A stretch of DNA of 64,000 bases from Escarpia spicata (taxonomy: Eukaryota; Annelida; Polychaeta; Sabellida; Siboglinidae), in contig OZ023206.1 of NCBI GenBank assembly GCA_963995525.1, positions 25,979,419 to 26,043,418 on the forward strand, given 5' to 3'. The notes under the pieces are model-generated. The model had not been told where the DNA came from. It worked only from the letters and a program-made list of their open reading frames with translations, and searched no databases. Each line of letters opens with the position of its first letter. Position 1 is the first letter of the stretch. Both the position numbers and the translations under genes were made by a program. This document shows, piece by piece, positions 11,915 to 23,675 of this stretch.

Positions 11915-13618
11915 ATTTATTCAGATTCTTACAGGTTCAGTGGACTCAGTGGCAGGACTGATAAATAAAACGATACGTATAAATAATAAAACGATAATAT
12001 TACGATAAAAACAGTAAGAATAATAAGGGCATAAAAACCACACAATATCAGCAAATATACTAGGCAAACATCCGTTACACATAGAAAACATCCGTTACAC
12101 ATATAAATGTTTTTTAATTGAAAATCTAAAGGTTTCAGCTCCTGAAAATATATCACAAGTTGGATCACTTAAATACAATGTGTTGGAAGTAGTGATGCGT
12201 CTATTCAAAACACGGTGTTTTTTCTAATGTTGATTTTGCTAATGGAAACACTAAAAGGGGTGTAGATTCGTAGAGATCGTAAAGGACAGTAAAATTGTAT
12301 AGCCTCTACCAGATAGGACGAACCTAGTTGGGAGTACACACACTTGTGTAAAAAGATCTGCAACTTGCCTACGATGTTGAAGGGAAGGTAGTCTAAACTT
12401 ATGGCAAAGTTCAAGATAACTGTCAGAGGAGTACTGTAATCTGAATTTGTAACATAGATGTTTAATAAAATTTTTGGAACTCGTTCGATTTTGTCAGTAA
12501 AAGTACGTTGCCAGGGATTCTAGATAACACTGTAATACTCCAACTGACTTCTGACTAGATATTATGTGCAAGGATCGCAGGGCCTGTACAGCGGTAAATG
12601 TTGTGCAAACGCGCTTAGAAAAACCACTCGTCTTAGCAACACTACGATTAATGTGATCTTTAAAAGTCAAACAGTTGGTCAATGTGACACCGAGATCTTT
12701 GACAGCGGTGACAATAGTACTTAGTACAGAACCTCCCATTGTATAGTATACATCTTCGTTCCCATGTCCTGTGTGGAGGCATTTACATTTCCCAAAATTG
12801 AACAACATTTGCCATTTTTCAGATCATTTTATCAACCTGTCAAGATCATCTTGTAAATGTTGTCTATCTCCATCACTTTTAATCCTTCTAAACAATTTTG
12901 CATCATCCGCAAATTTCAAGATCTTACTTGTTATATCGTCATCCAAATCGTTGATATATATTAAGAATAATATAGGTCCTAGTACTGATCCCTGTGGTAC
13001 CCCACTCAAAACTGATTTCCAGTTTGAAGCCTCCCCATCAACTACTACCCGGTGTCTTCTGTCTTAGCCATTTTCTATTCAGTTAATTAAACCATTTCCT
13101 ATGCCGTGGTCCTTAAGTTTAAGCAGTAAACTTTGATGTGGCACTTTGTCGAAAGCTTTCTGAAAATCTAGGTAGATGATATCTACTGGTGATCCATCGT
13201 CTACCCACTAAGTGATATCTTCCAAAAAACATAACATATTTGTTAAGCATGACCTCGCTTTTAGAAACCCATGTTGAGATGGGTTTAACAAGTTATGTTT
13301 AACAAGAAAATCCACCATGTGATCTTTAATTAGTCGTTCTTATAATTTACAAATCACTGACGTTAAACTCACTGGTCTGTAGTTATCTGTCTTGTTTCTG
13401 GAACCTTTTTTTAAATAACGGTATAATGTTCGCTTCTTTCCATTCTAAGGGAACCACGCCCTCTTCTAATGACAAGTTGAAAACTGTGGCAAGTGGTATG
13501 CTAATTTGTTCTACAATTTCCAATAGTAGTTTGGGCGGAATCCCATCCACTCCAGGTGATTTATTATCCTTCATAGCCCTAATTTTCTTAGCTACCATTT
13601 CCGGTGTTACAATTAACT
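11915..13618 (-). pseudogene. CR1-like LINE ORF2, reverse transcriptase part (broken)
   Basis: The frame starts where the nested LINE ends, with KIRAMKDNKSPGVDGIPPK (RT fingers) and VVPLEWKEANIIPLFKK; then, in shifted frames, QKAFDKVPH (motif A), SGVPQGSVLGPILFLIYIND (motif B) near 13000 and FADDAKLF (motif C; catalytic DD kept) near 12905. Later pieces (KCLHTGHGNED, KDLGVTLTNCLTFKDHIN) are the RT thumb. Several frameshifts and stops make it non-functional. A related copy lies at 48965-50030 on +. Similarity between the two is clear up to KDLGVT, then stops, so the 3' part here may come from another LINE family. Confidence 0.72.
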
Positions 13619-13686
13619 GTCCTAATAATAATAATACATTTATTCGTACTAAAATTGTACAATTCAACTAAATCAATGTATATAAG

Positions 13687-16600
13687 TTACTGTGTACATA
13701 AAACAGTAAGCAATGAGCGCAGCTCGTCAATGGCTAAAAAAGAAGAGCTACCCACATTATTTATATTATGTAATACATCTTTTGCAAATGAGACTCTACA
13801 TACTAGTTCATCATCCAGCCCCTCCTGGTAGTGGTCTTGAATCATACCATAAAACTGATTAGACTTCATTCGAAAGAATGTCATGGCATCAAGTTTGAAT
13901 TTGGACATGATATAGTTAAAACTTTTAGACATATATGACCCACTACCTTGAAAGGCTAGATGAGAGAGCATTTTCAAACTGGAGTTACTGCATTTCAAGC
14001 AACTCTGCATAAATCGTACCATTCGATTCATAATTTGAATTTGAATCGGTAAACAGTCTGCTAAAAGTGGCACCGTATTACAATGCGTGCAAACTGGTAG
14101 ATTAAACAGTTTTCTGATACCTTTGCGCCACGTAGTATAAAACATATCAAGATGTTTGTTTTGCAAGTTCCACATACATACACCATAGAAAGATGTACAG
14201 TACGACATATATAATTGACGTTTTATGTTTATATTACAAAACCCAAAATTAGCAGATAATGCATTTACACGCCATATAAAATCATGACACATATCTTTTA
14301 CCATAGCCTGGTGAGCGTCAGGACCAATAACGTGGCCTAAATGCAACCCTTTTTTACTATGTTTCACTTTTAAGCCATCAAAGTAAAATGGGCAGTCAGT
14401 ACCACTGCCATATTTAACAAGTTGACATTTTGCCGGGTTGAATTGTAAATCATATTCATATGCAAATTTTATACATATATCACACATTTTGTTCAATGCA
14501 TATATCGATGGAGCTACCAAAGATATATCATCAGCATAGCCAACAGCACCATAGTACTTATGACCGATCATACAGCCAAAACCAGACATGCAGAGTCTTG
14601 TTAACATTTCATCAATGTAGATAGAAAATAAAATGGGGGACAACACCCCACCCTGCTTCACACCATTGGCAGTGGAGAAATGCAATGACATGGAATTGTT
14701 CCATGATACATTTAAATGTTGATTAGTGTACATATAAAGTAAACATCTGATTAAAAGCGGATTCATTCCTCTATCCATCAGTAAGTTAAAAAGTTTAACA
14801 TAATTTACTTTATCGAATGCTTTAGTCGCATCTAGTAATAACACGTAAACATCCGATTTATTCTGCTGGAAATAGTTCACAGTCTCCATTAACGCAAATG
14901 TACATTTAGCTGTAGAGCTTTGAGGTTTGAAACCAAACTGTAGATCACTTGTTTTAAGAGCATCAGAACTTTTTATCATTATAACCCAATCAAATATTTT
15001 CGACAGAGGGCTACTAAGAGCAATGGCTCGATAGTTGTCAGAATTATTTGCTGATTTCCTCTTGTTTTTTACTAGAGGTTGAATTGTTGATATATTAAAA
15101 CCATCCGGGGTATATCCGTGATATACCATTGCTGTGAATAGCAAAGAAAGAAAAACATGTAATTTGGTAGGTGCATGAATAAAGTGGTCGGTATATATAA
15201 CGCCGTATCCATCACATTTGTTAATCTTAACATGATTAATGCCATTCAAAACATCATGCACCGTAATAGTATTTTCACCTTCGTTATAATGTGCATCTAC
15301 TTTACTATGTATGTTTTGTAGCAATGACGTCATGTCTGCATCGTTATAGGCTACTGAATTATATAAGTCCTCATACTTAGTAGCGAAGTGTTTAGAAATA
15401 TTTTCGTCTCCTGTCACTTCATCAACCATGTTGGGTAGCATATTATTGTTCTTTGTAACTTTACCTACTTCTTTCCAGAAGTCCTTACTTTTATTTCCAA
15501 GTAACGCTGTCGCCATACTTTCTTTTTTAACATTATTTTGATTACGTTTAATAAAACGAACTGCTCTGTGATATTGAGAGCGTGATCTACGCATGACGTC
15601 AGCAATAACAGCATTGCGAGGAGAGCCACACTCTTTCCATAGATTATGCCAAAACAGTGACGCTTCTCTGTATGGTTTAACGTGTTCATTCCAACCCGCT
15701 ATTACCTTCGAATTTCCCTCTTTTGGAGTATGTGGAATGGAGTTTTGACAAGCTCTTATACAACAATCCATTATTGAATCATGAAATATCTGAATATCGT
15801 GACAATGCGTTTACCTGCTAGGACAATGTTTATCGCGGCATTCTAGAGAATGCCATGGTATAGATATTTCGTCAATCATTCTTTCTAAAACCTTGCTGTA
15901 CTGACTTAAGTTACAGTCTGACGCTTCTTGCCATTTAGGTCTAGATATGTACCTTCTAGAAGAAGGTGAACAATAATTAACATCTAAACTCAAGGTAAGA
16001 ACCAGTGGCGAATGGAATGATAAATTTGCACCATCGTGCATAGTATAATATTCTAACATATGGTCAAAGAGTCCATTGTTTAACAAAAAATGATCAATGA
16101 CATGAGTACCATTGTCCACAGGACTAGTAAATGTATAACATACATTATGTCCTTCAAAATCAATACATGGCTTGATTGTTTCACGTTCACATATGTAATT
16201 TAAATGTTTCGTAAAGTTAGAAGACATACGAGTGTTCATATCACCTCCAATAATGAAATTGGAACAGTTCATTATATTACATGTACTCGTAATTTCAGTC
16301 AAAATATTGCAGTACAGATCATCATTACATCTGGTATCACATGGCATGTACACATTAAAAAGTAATAATGATATGCTTTGCATAGTTATATTAACTGCAC
16401 ATATTCTATTAGAGTTCATGATGACTGGGGAGACAATACAATTCAAGGAATTTTTCCACAGAATGGAACATCCACCATACCCTCTGCCATTTAAAAACAT
16501 AGTATTATCTATTCCAGAAACATCATGAGATAAAATGCTAACATTGTTATCACATGGTATGTTTTTAATCCTGTGAAACTGAGATTCCATTAACCAATGT

Positions 16601-16710
16601 TCCTGGAGTAAAACAAAATCATGTGCTTTGATGAGCTCTGAGACATTTTCAGGCTTACCTGGGCCAAAGCCAGTACAATTATAACTTGAAATAGTAAGGT
16701 TACTAGCCAT
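13687..16710 (-). pseudogene. L2-like LINE ORF2: endonuclease-reverse transcriptase, one stop
   Basis: One continuous frame of about 1007 codons, broken only by TAA at 15811-15813. The endonuclease part shows SSYNCTGF, VLLQEHW, YGGCSILW and IIGGDMNTR. The usual SDH near its C-end reads SFH (LSFHSPLVL), so a catalytic Asp is lost. The RT part shows DNYRAIALSS, LLLDATKAFDKVNYVKLF (motif A), NGVKQGGVLSPILF (motif B) and GYADDISL (motif C, YADD near 14527-14538). ORF2 copies the element's RNA at a nicked target site in known LINEs. It is almost intact, so the insertion is young or purged little. With a stop codon and a changed catalytic residue this copy should be inactive. Confidence 0.85.
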
Positions 16711-16746
16711 ATTAAAAATCGTAGATTATGTCGGAAGATAATGAAA

Positions 16747-17950
16747 TCAGAACGTGTTATGCGCGTTCTTAAAGCGGAATATACGAATGCTGATGCCTTC
16801 TGGCCACACACCGCTGTCAAACAGCTTATCACATTCTGTGAAAGGTACTCTTAATTTGAACGTACTGTTTTTAGCCTCATTATGTGACACACACTTAACA
16901 TTCAAAACAGTGAAGCCCTTGCTTTCCACATAGGACTTTAAATCATTCGGTTTAACTTCTTTAGAGACCCGTGATACAAATATGTCTCTAACCGATTGAC
17001 CATTTCTGGCTGCCATGAGTGTATCTGAAGCGGTAGCCGTTCCAGTAACTGTTTTTTTAGCCATGCGTCTCTCATTCTTACGCCGAAGGTAGCTAGGAAT
17101 CTCGAATGAGTCACCTGCGCTCGAGTTGACATCAACGCGACCTTGCGTATCAACATCGTTAACAACCAGTGCGGCACTGTCAGCAACAGTAGTCGAGCCA
17201 ACGGTCCTTGACTCGTGGTGCTTGCCGACTTGTTCGTTTTACAGTACCAGAAGCCACCTTTATCTTCCTATGTTTTCCAGACTGATCGGTGCTGGCCGGT
17301 GTAAGTTTCACGGTCAGTTTCTTCAGCTGCTTGTCCGTAGAAGTCTTCAGTGTCTCAGCGTAAGACCGACTGGGGGTGGAAGCGGCTTTCTTTGCGAGTG
17401 TTGATATATCACCCTCCATTCGCAGACGTTGTTCAGTGTTTGTGCTGACACTGTCACTAAGTTGTCGCAACTGGCTCTCTAACACTGCCAGCCTCTCCAC
17501 TAGAGACGGCTCCAACAGCTCACATGGCGAATATTTGGGCAATCGCACGATATCCTGTGCGTTTAGCACAACACATGGTGGACAATACAGAGCGTATATT
17601 TTCATCAGCGCTGTCACGATGTCGTCCGTGTTCGCATCTTCGGAGCTTCTTGATGTAGTGTCCACCCTATGGATCATTTTGTCGAGAACATCCACGGGCT
17701 TATACGCATCCCACAGGGCGTGTTTCGCAGCTAAAATTTCACATTTTGTGAAGTGCGGTAAAACAACCGTTTTTATTTGCTCACGTGGTTGCTGGTGGTA
17801 ATCATTGATCGTAGTAGCACTGTTGGCAGTAACTGTCATGACTAGTGGGTCATGTGACCCGACTTTACTTGCATCGACAGAATCGGTGTCAGCGCTTCGT
17901 TCGGTCAGCGTGCTTGATCTGGTAGGTTTACCCATTACGTCAGAATGCAC
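16747..17950 (-). pseudogene. L2-like LINE ORF1 (RNA-binding protein), one frameshift
   Basis: About 400 codons in two frames. The first (17950-17180) has the segment HFTKCEILAAKHALWDAY, a leucine-rich stretch LVERLAVLESQLRQL (probable coiled coil, residues ~150-172) and a basic, Ser/Thr-rich region. The second frame contains AGDSFEIPSYLRRKNERR, then MAKKTVTG and an RRM-like domain (VRDIFVSRVSKEVKPNDLKS). A single-base shift near 17235 separates them. ORF1 proteins of this type bind the LINE RNA. ORF1 and ORF2 are separated by 36 bases. Confidence 0.72.
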
Positions 17951-18097
17951 TTAAACCCACTTGAAAGTGTCAGTTGAGTATAGCGTCCACTACAGGGCAA
18001 TGTCACGCTTCCGCGGTCCGCTGGCATTCAACGCACTTAAACCCTCTTGAAAGTGTCAGTTGCAGATAGCGTTCAGGACCGTGTCACGCTTCAGCGG
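17945..18097 (-). repeat. Two ~80-bp 5' monomers of the nested LINE
   Basis: On -, the unit beginning GAAGCGTGACA and running through CAACTGACACTTTCAAG to TTTAAGTGC appears twice before the ORF1 start. Tandem 5' monomers carrying promoter activity are known in several LINE families. Here the role is inferred from position. Confidence 0.6.
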
Positions 18098-19362
18098 TAA
18101 ATTGTCTGATTCTGTCCCCTTGAACTTATCCTCTGGTATTGGCAGTGAACTAATATCTTCCCTGGTAAACACTGAACTCTAATACTCATTCAGGTCTTCT
18201 GCCATTAAGAATCCCTCTGATATTATATTTCCAGCACTATCTTCTAGAGGACCGACCTTATCCTGAACTTTCTCTTTGCTACGAACATATCCATAAAAAC
18301 TCTTGCTGTCTTGTTTTATATTACAAGCTAATTTTTTTTCGTAGCTTTTCTTCGAATTTCTAATTTCAGTTGTAGCTTGGTTTAGAGGTTCTTTATAAAT
18401 GTTGTAGTCTTCGACATTTCCAGTACGTCTGTATGACTTCTAATGGCTTCTTTCGATAAGTATTTCTTTCTGGTCCGTTTCCCTTGTTTTTTGAAAGGAA
18501 ACAAATTTATCTACGATGCACTCTATTTCATTCTTTAAGATATTCCAGCATTCTGTTGCTGTCTTACTCTTCAGTGTGTTATTCCAGTCTATCTTTGCTA
18601 AATATTTCCTCATTTCCTCATGTCTAACACATTCTCACCCGTGGTTGGCTCTAGCACGTGTTGAGAAAGGAAACTGTCTTGTACTAAATTTAAAAACTTG
18701 TGGTCCTCACTCCCCGTACTTTGTAAAGATTTCCATTGTGTATGACCATGGTTAAAATCTCCCATAATAATACAGTCCCGTTTCTTAACTTCCCTTATAG
18801 CATTTTGTACTTTTTCGTTCTCTTCTACATTTATGTTTGGACTTCGATAAACTAACCCCACCGTTAACATTGAGTTTCCTGTAACTATGTTACACCAAAC
18901 AGCTTCTTTGCAGTCTGCGTCTCTTTCTAATGTTATTTCATAAGCCTGGATAGATTCTTTAACATATAAAATAACTCCACCTCCCCTTCTTCCTATTCTA
19001 TCTTTCCTGAACATTACATAGCCTGTTAGTCCCAATTCACCATCTGATATATCAGTGGTGGCCCATGATTCGGTTATATCTATTATGTCAGGGTCAATAT
19101 CTTCTTCCATAATGTTTAGTTCATTTCTTTTGTTTACTATGCTACATGCATTTAGACAAACGCATTTATATCCTGATTCAGAACAGTTTCCCAGGCTGTT
19201 CTTTGCTGATTTATTTCTGCTGTCTTTATCTATGCTTCTAGTTTCAGTCTTCTCTGTGAATCCCCCCGGCGAATATATTTTAAATAGACTGCTGCCCCCT
19301 TTACACTTAGATGGAGGCCATCTCTCATGTACATATCTTCCCTCCCAACAAAGTATCCCCAT
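18098..19362 (-). pseudogene. CR1-like LINE ORF2, endonuclease part and linker (broken)
   Basis: An open frame of 250 codons (19362-18610) with endonuclease motifs: CLNACSIVNKRNEL, DIIDITESW, RRGGGVILYV, LVYRSPN and CIIMGDFNHGHTQW. After ENVLDM the sequence jumps to the linker (KYLAKIDWN), so the C-terminal endonuclease segment that normally holds the SDH motif has been deleted near 18625. Linker pieces in several frames continue to FTREDISSLPIPEDKFKG and ESDNL at 18098, where the nested LINE begins. The start overlaps the end of ORF1, as is usual in CR1 elements. Confidence 0.75.
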
Positions 19363-20058
19363 AAATCTATGAATCCCACTCCCTCTTCTTTACACATCTG
19401 CTCAACCAGTGCGTTGATCGCCATCCTCTTGCAGTTTCTGTATGCTGGCCCCCTTCCTCCCATTACTGGCATCATTCCTGAGAGAATAATCTGTTCGACT
19501 CTTGTCTTCTTTAACTTCCTCACTAACTGTCTGTATTTCTGTACTCTCCCAGTTGTTCCCTCCCTGTCATTATTTGTCCCTACGTGTACTAGTATAGACC
19601 CTCCATTTCCATGACCCAATGCCTTCTCTACCCTTTCAGTAACATGCTCTATCCTAGCCCCCGGTAGACAAACAACGATGTCCTTCCCCTCGCTTATTGA
19701 CTGATCCGTCTTTCTCATAATGGAATCGCCCATAAACACCCTCTCTTTCCTCATTGTCCCCTCAATCACTGCCTCAGAGTAGCTCCTTCTCCGGATTGCA
19801 TCTGTCTTGTTGTAGTTTTGTTCCCTTGTCTTCTGCTCTCCTTTCACAATCCTGTCCGTTCCATTCTTTCCTGACGCTGTTTCTCTTGTCATCTTTCTCC
19901 TGTCATCGTCCCTCCCAACTTCTCTTCTGTCACATTTACTCTCACTTCCTTTCTTCCCATCACCGTTTCTCCCATTGCATTTCCTTCTCTCCTTTCCCGT
20001 CTTTTTCCCGCCTACCTCTTTCTCTACAGTCACTTTCTCCCCGTCACCTTCACATCTG
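19230..20058 (-). CDS. CR1-like LINE ORF1 with SGNH/GDSL esterase domain
   Basis: An open frame of about 275 codons with a lysine/glutamate-rich head (GKERRKCNGRNGDGKK) and an SGNH-hydrolase domain. All expected blocks are visible: VFMGDSIM (Ser nucleophile, about 19717-19731), VHVGTNND (block III Asn), and DGLHLS (Asp and His, near 19320-19335), with LSGMMPV between. An esterase in ORF1 is known for CR1-group LINEs and may act on membranes or RNP handling. The frame lacks a convincing own start: it continues upstream in frame into an unrelated RT fragment, up to 20327. The 5' end appears truncated within a Cys-rich (CDRC) region. Confidence 0.78.
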
Positions 20059-21177
20059 TCACATTTTGAAAATTTGGAATCATCAGCATACAATGATATT
20101 TCACGTGAATCAACATGGTTAGTGAGATCGTTAATATACAAAATAAATAGAAGTGGTCCAATTTGTGAACCTTTTGGTACACCAGACAGCACCGGCTTCC
20201 AGTCTGATGCTTTGACTTCGAGGACCACGCGTAGTTTTCCGTTGACAAGGTAAGACTGCAACCACTCTAACCATTGCCCGGGATATCCATATGATCTAAG
20301 CTTGTGAATTAACATTTGGTAGCACACTGAATCAAAGGCTTTACTAAAGTCAAAATAAACAGAATCAACTTGTTTCTTGTTGTCAATGGATTCAGAAATG
20401 GCGCTAGATTAGATAATGTACTTCTACGCCTCACCAATCCGTGTTGTGTGCCCGAAATTGTATTATGCACATCCTCATTAGATGAGTCATATACCAATTT
20501 CTCAAAAAACTTTGCTAAATAGCGGTAAGAGGGAGATAGGTCTGTAGTTGCACACAGTTTGTTTATATCCCTTCTAGTCTATTTGCTTATGCGTGTATGT
20601 AGCTAAAATTGTGTAGGCGTGCCAGATGGGCCAAATGGCGACATTGGAATGTAAACGAACGTAACGAATATTTCTTTTTTTCAGAGCGAAGCCAACAGGC
20701 ACCTCAGCAGGCCTCGCCTTCTCAATCTTTGGTACAATATGTTGTTGCGTACCTCTGGGAATATTCGCACTAGTTAGAGCAGAATAACATTTGCTCTTTT
20801 AAAACAAATTGGAAAAAGATCCACCGTTTGAGGACATGTTAAAAAGTACAGTTGGTGGATTTGCCTAAGGATTACACCTGATATATTGTCAGGACCGCAT
20901 GCGTTGTAAAACTGAATATACGTTTGGTTATTTGTTTGACGGATTGTTCAATTTCCGATATGTAGTCACAGTACCAATCTCTTTCAAGTTTCTTAAGCCT
21001 GGTTCGTAGTTCAGAAAATACTTGGTAATCAGATAGCGAATGTGAGCGTTTCCACGCTTTGTGTGCGGTGTCTTTCTCGTTCAAGGTTGCGATCATATCG
21101 TTATCATACCATACTAGGTATTTACATCCACGAATGCAGATACGAGGAACGCATTCGTTTATGGCAGCATACAACAT
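20059..21177 (-). pseudogene. Jockey-like LINE fragment (linker to RT motif C), split by a CD225 exon
   Basis: On -, it begins with a typical endonuclease-RT linker (KYLVWYDNDMIATLNEKD, RLKKLERDWYCDY), then GPDNISGV and KRANVI (RT fingers) in other frames. A 200-base CD225 segment follows (20592-20778). The RT then resumes with CNYRPISLLPLFSKVF, FEKLVYDSS, QHGLVRRRSTLSNL, SGVPKGSQIGPLLFILYIND (motif B) and LYADDSKF (motif C). Right after motif C it changes into the CR1-like ORF1. No remainder of this RT was found. It is a dead copy with many frameshifts. Confidence 0.72.
20592..20778 (+). pseudogene. CD225 exon 2 fragment with flanking intron, inside a LINE
   Basis: From TGTATGTAG (20592) to about 20685 the sequence follows the 3' end of the CD225 intron 1 (compare 24597-24697, shared block GATGGGCCAAATGGC and GTAAACGAACGTAAC), with acceptor TTTTTTTCAG. 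The exon then shows the Gln/Pro head, a deletion of the Thr/Pro-rich middle, and SIFGTICCCVPLGIFALVR, a better CD225 membrane segment than that of gene A or B. A stop follows shortly. Both sides are LINE reverse-transcriptase sequence read on -, so this host exon lies antisense within the LINE. Confidence 0.72.
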
Positions 21178-23640
21178 GTCATAAAATACATAAAAACTCT
21201 CGTCAATGTCATATTATCTTTCAGAAAGCACAACGATAGTGACTGCGAGTGCTATGATGCATCTATGTTCTTTAACCCTGAAAACTGGCCTGCAGGTGTA
21301 TACATGATATTTTTTTAGCACCAAGGACTAATAATAGAAATTAAGAGAGCACATTTTAATTGTAATGGCTTTAAAGGTTATATGCATTTTTAAATGATTT
21401 ATTAATTAAATGTGATATTCTATGTATACAGAAGCTTATGCTTACTAAACAAGATTGTCATTTACTTAACACCTGCCATGATGGTTATGCTGATTACGGT
21501 GTGTCTCCTGTAGACGCCACGAGTGGTATTCTATCAGGGAGACCGTATGGTGGGGTAGGATTTTTATGTTAATGCTCCCTTGGTAAATACATTACGTTTG
21601 TTTCGCATTACAAATTACATCATAGTTATTCAGCGCGAGCCGATCATCCACATACTTTGAAATTATGTTTTAATAGCCATTTTCGAAAATAAAATGGGCA
21701 CATTTTCCAATCTTCTTTCCTTCAAAACCAATCACTTGCTTATTACGTCATTACCAAGCGCGTCACCTGGTGACGTTAAGAAAACGCAGCGTATGTTGTT
21801 GTTTTTCGAGAGATAGATTTTTAGAAAAATGAGTCATTTCTTGTTTCGTTAAAGGGAATAAAAACATATATTGCTTGAATTCATATTATATTACATCCTG
21901 CTATCTATTTCCATGTCCACCAAGCCAAAATAACAAAATCAATGAATTAGAAATTCCACATTTTATGCTGTGCAGCCGGACATTTTCGAATATATTTTTG
22001 GCGCGCTTTTCGGGATGCCGAGATGTGACGTCACATATGACCCATACTCGCATCACGCCGACCTTTTGCAAACAATCATAGCATGTTTACAAGGATAGCT
22101 TTTGGGTCGAAAGGAGCATTAAAATGAGTTATTGTGCGATATTCCGATGTAATACAAACACTAGTCATCATAGAGGAACAAGCAGTTATCTTACGGTTCC
22201 ATAGGAATCCAGTTTTATTCAAAACAATGGATGCGAATGGACCTACAAGTCGACCAGGTTTCGCCGAGATAGGGCTGGTTTTCAGAATAATTATATCGAA
22301 TGCAACCCACGGGAGATAATCTACACCAATAAACATATATTGCAAACACTTGAAATAAAGAAGTGTCAGCCTCTTCATCGAGCCATGTTTCCTGTAAACA
22401 TAGAGCACTACTTTATTTCAAGTAGATGGATATAAATTAATATGCCAACATAAATTCTGTAATGCATTTGCTGGCTTGGCAATCTGCCTCAGCTATGTAC
22501 TCTAGTAGCTGAAAACCGGCTTAGTTGCATCATTTTATTCACACTAAAAAGCGATGTGAGCCTACGATCTGTCATCTTATATACGTTGTCACTAACGGTG
22601 AGTAATATGAACGACCCGTTGAAGGAAGACTTGGAAGAGGAGAAAAAAAGGAACAGTTACTGAGACTAAAGAAAGCAGAGAGACAGAATAGAGCTTTTGA
22701 AGACTCGTAGTTTGCGTAAAAATTCCACTTTGCCGCGATCTCCCCTACGTCGCCTGGTTTTCGCAGGAATACTGGTGATATACATCAAAACCTAACTGAG
22801 CATATATTCCTATATCTGTCTGTTATCGACAGCTCGAAGAGTCAACACTTCACGAATCGCTTAGTTATGCTTACCCAAAGACCCACTACACAGTAGGTCC
22901 CCTCTACCCCCTCCCCCACTGAGCGTACCCTTAGCTGTAACTGAAACAAACCAAACCCAATCACAATATGACAGTCCCCTATATTGGAGAAGAGCTATGA
23001 TTGGATGGTTATATTTATTCACCGCTTACCAGCAGTACGTGAAGACATCATGCCAGAGGTGCCGACCGTCGATGATTGTCAACGGCAGTCAGCCAGCTAG
23101 TAGACTAGCATTGATTAGCGTTGTAAGCAAACATAGATGTGGTTTCATACAACTTATCCTCCATGCATATTTTGATTCCGAAATTTGAGAGGGGTGCAGT
23201 TAAACGTTTTGGTGAGTCATTTTTTATCCATCTAAAATTATTGTAGTGGTTAATTACGCGGTTTATAATATTCAAACATGTAAACAGGGGCGTGACGATA
23301 GCGGTTAGTCGGGGAGGAGGCAGAAAAAGTCCACTGGCGGCCGAACCGTAGAAAACTATTGTTCGCTCCCGCGCTGCCGTAATTATTGAAGCGTCTCCGC
23401 GCTCTCAACCCCACTGGTGATATAGGAAGAGGGGGATGGGGGGAGGGTCCTGATCAACATTTTTCGCCGCCACTTATTATAACCTGAACGGGGGCACATT
23501 TCGAAGGGTCTAGGGGGCACGGGCACGTGGACCCATTCAAAAAGGTCTACGGTCGCGCCAAATTCCAAATGTCTAGGGGCATATGCCCCCAATCCCTTCA
23601 AACACTATAGTGCATTTCAAACCTATCACTCGGCATCTAC
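21178..23640. other. Intergenic DNA upstream of CD225 gene B
   Basis: No gene is assigned. Between 22124 and 22430 a + frame starts MSYCAIFRCNTNT and has an in-frame stop after about 25 codons; the C-x4-C spacing recalls a zinc-binding THAP start, but nothing after it supports that. The part from about 23185 to 23640 is related to 29825-30060 upstream of gene C (shared GAGAGG-GTGCAGTT-AAC, AATTACGCG), so the duplicated unit of genes B and C includes this upstream flank. Confidence 0.4.
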
Positions 23641-23675
23641 AATAGTGATTGTCCTATGACCCGAGAGGTAAACAG

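Larger units (their letters stand above)
13619..18097 (-). mobile_element. Complete L2-like LINE nested in the CR1-like LINE
   Basis: A 4.48-kb non-LTR element on -. Layout: 5' region with two diverged ~80-bp monomers (18097-17945), ORF1 (17950-16747), ORF2 with endonuclease and RT (16710-13687) and a short 3' region ending in an ATT-rich tail (about 13621-13640). Both ends are defined because the host LINE's reading frame resumes exactly at the borders. No clear target-site duplication was seen. The RT motifs suggest the L2/Crack/Daphne part of the CR1 group; the clade name is inference. Confidence 0.75.
11900..20058 (-). mobile_element. CR1-like LINE (- strand), split by a second LINE
   Basis: A non-LTR retrotransposon read right to left: ORF1 with an esterase domain (20058-19230), ORF2 endonuclease (from 19362), an endonuclease-RT linker to 18098, then after a 4.5-kb foreign LINE (13619-18097) the reverse transcriptase (13618 onward) and a 3' tail rich in AATAC (about 11900-11915). 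Reading across the inserted LINE gives an uninterrupted frame (ESDNL from one side, QLIVTPEM from the other), strong proof of nesting. An esterase in ORF1 is a known feature of CR1-group LINEs. The element is dead: linker and RT carry stops and frameshifts, and the endonuclease has lost its C-terminal part. Confidence 0.75.

Noticed and set aside
22124..22430. Possible THAP-type zinc finger (MSYCAIFRCNTNT)
   Set aside because: Only the initial Cys pair fits; an in-frame stop comes early and no downstream THAP motif is visible.
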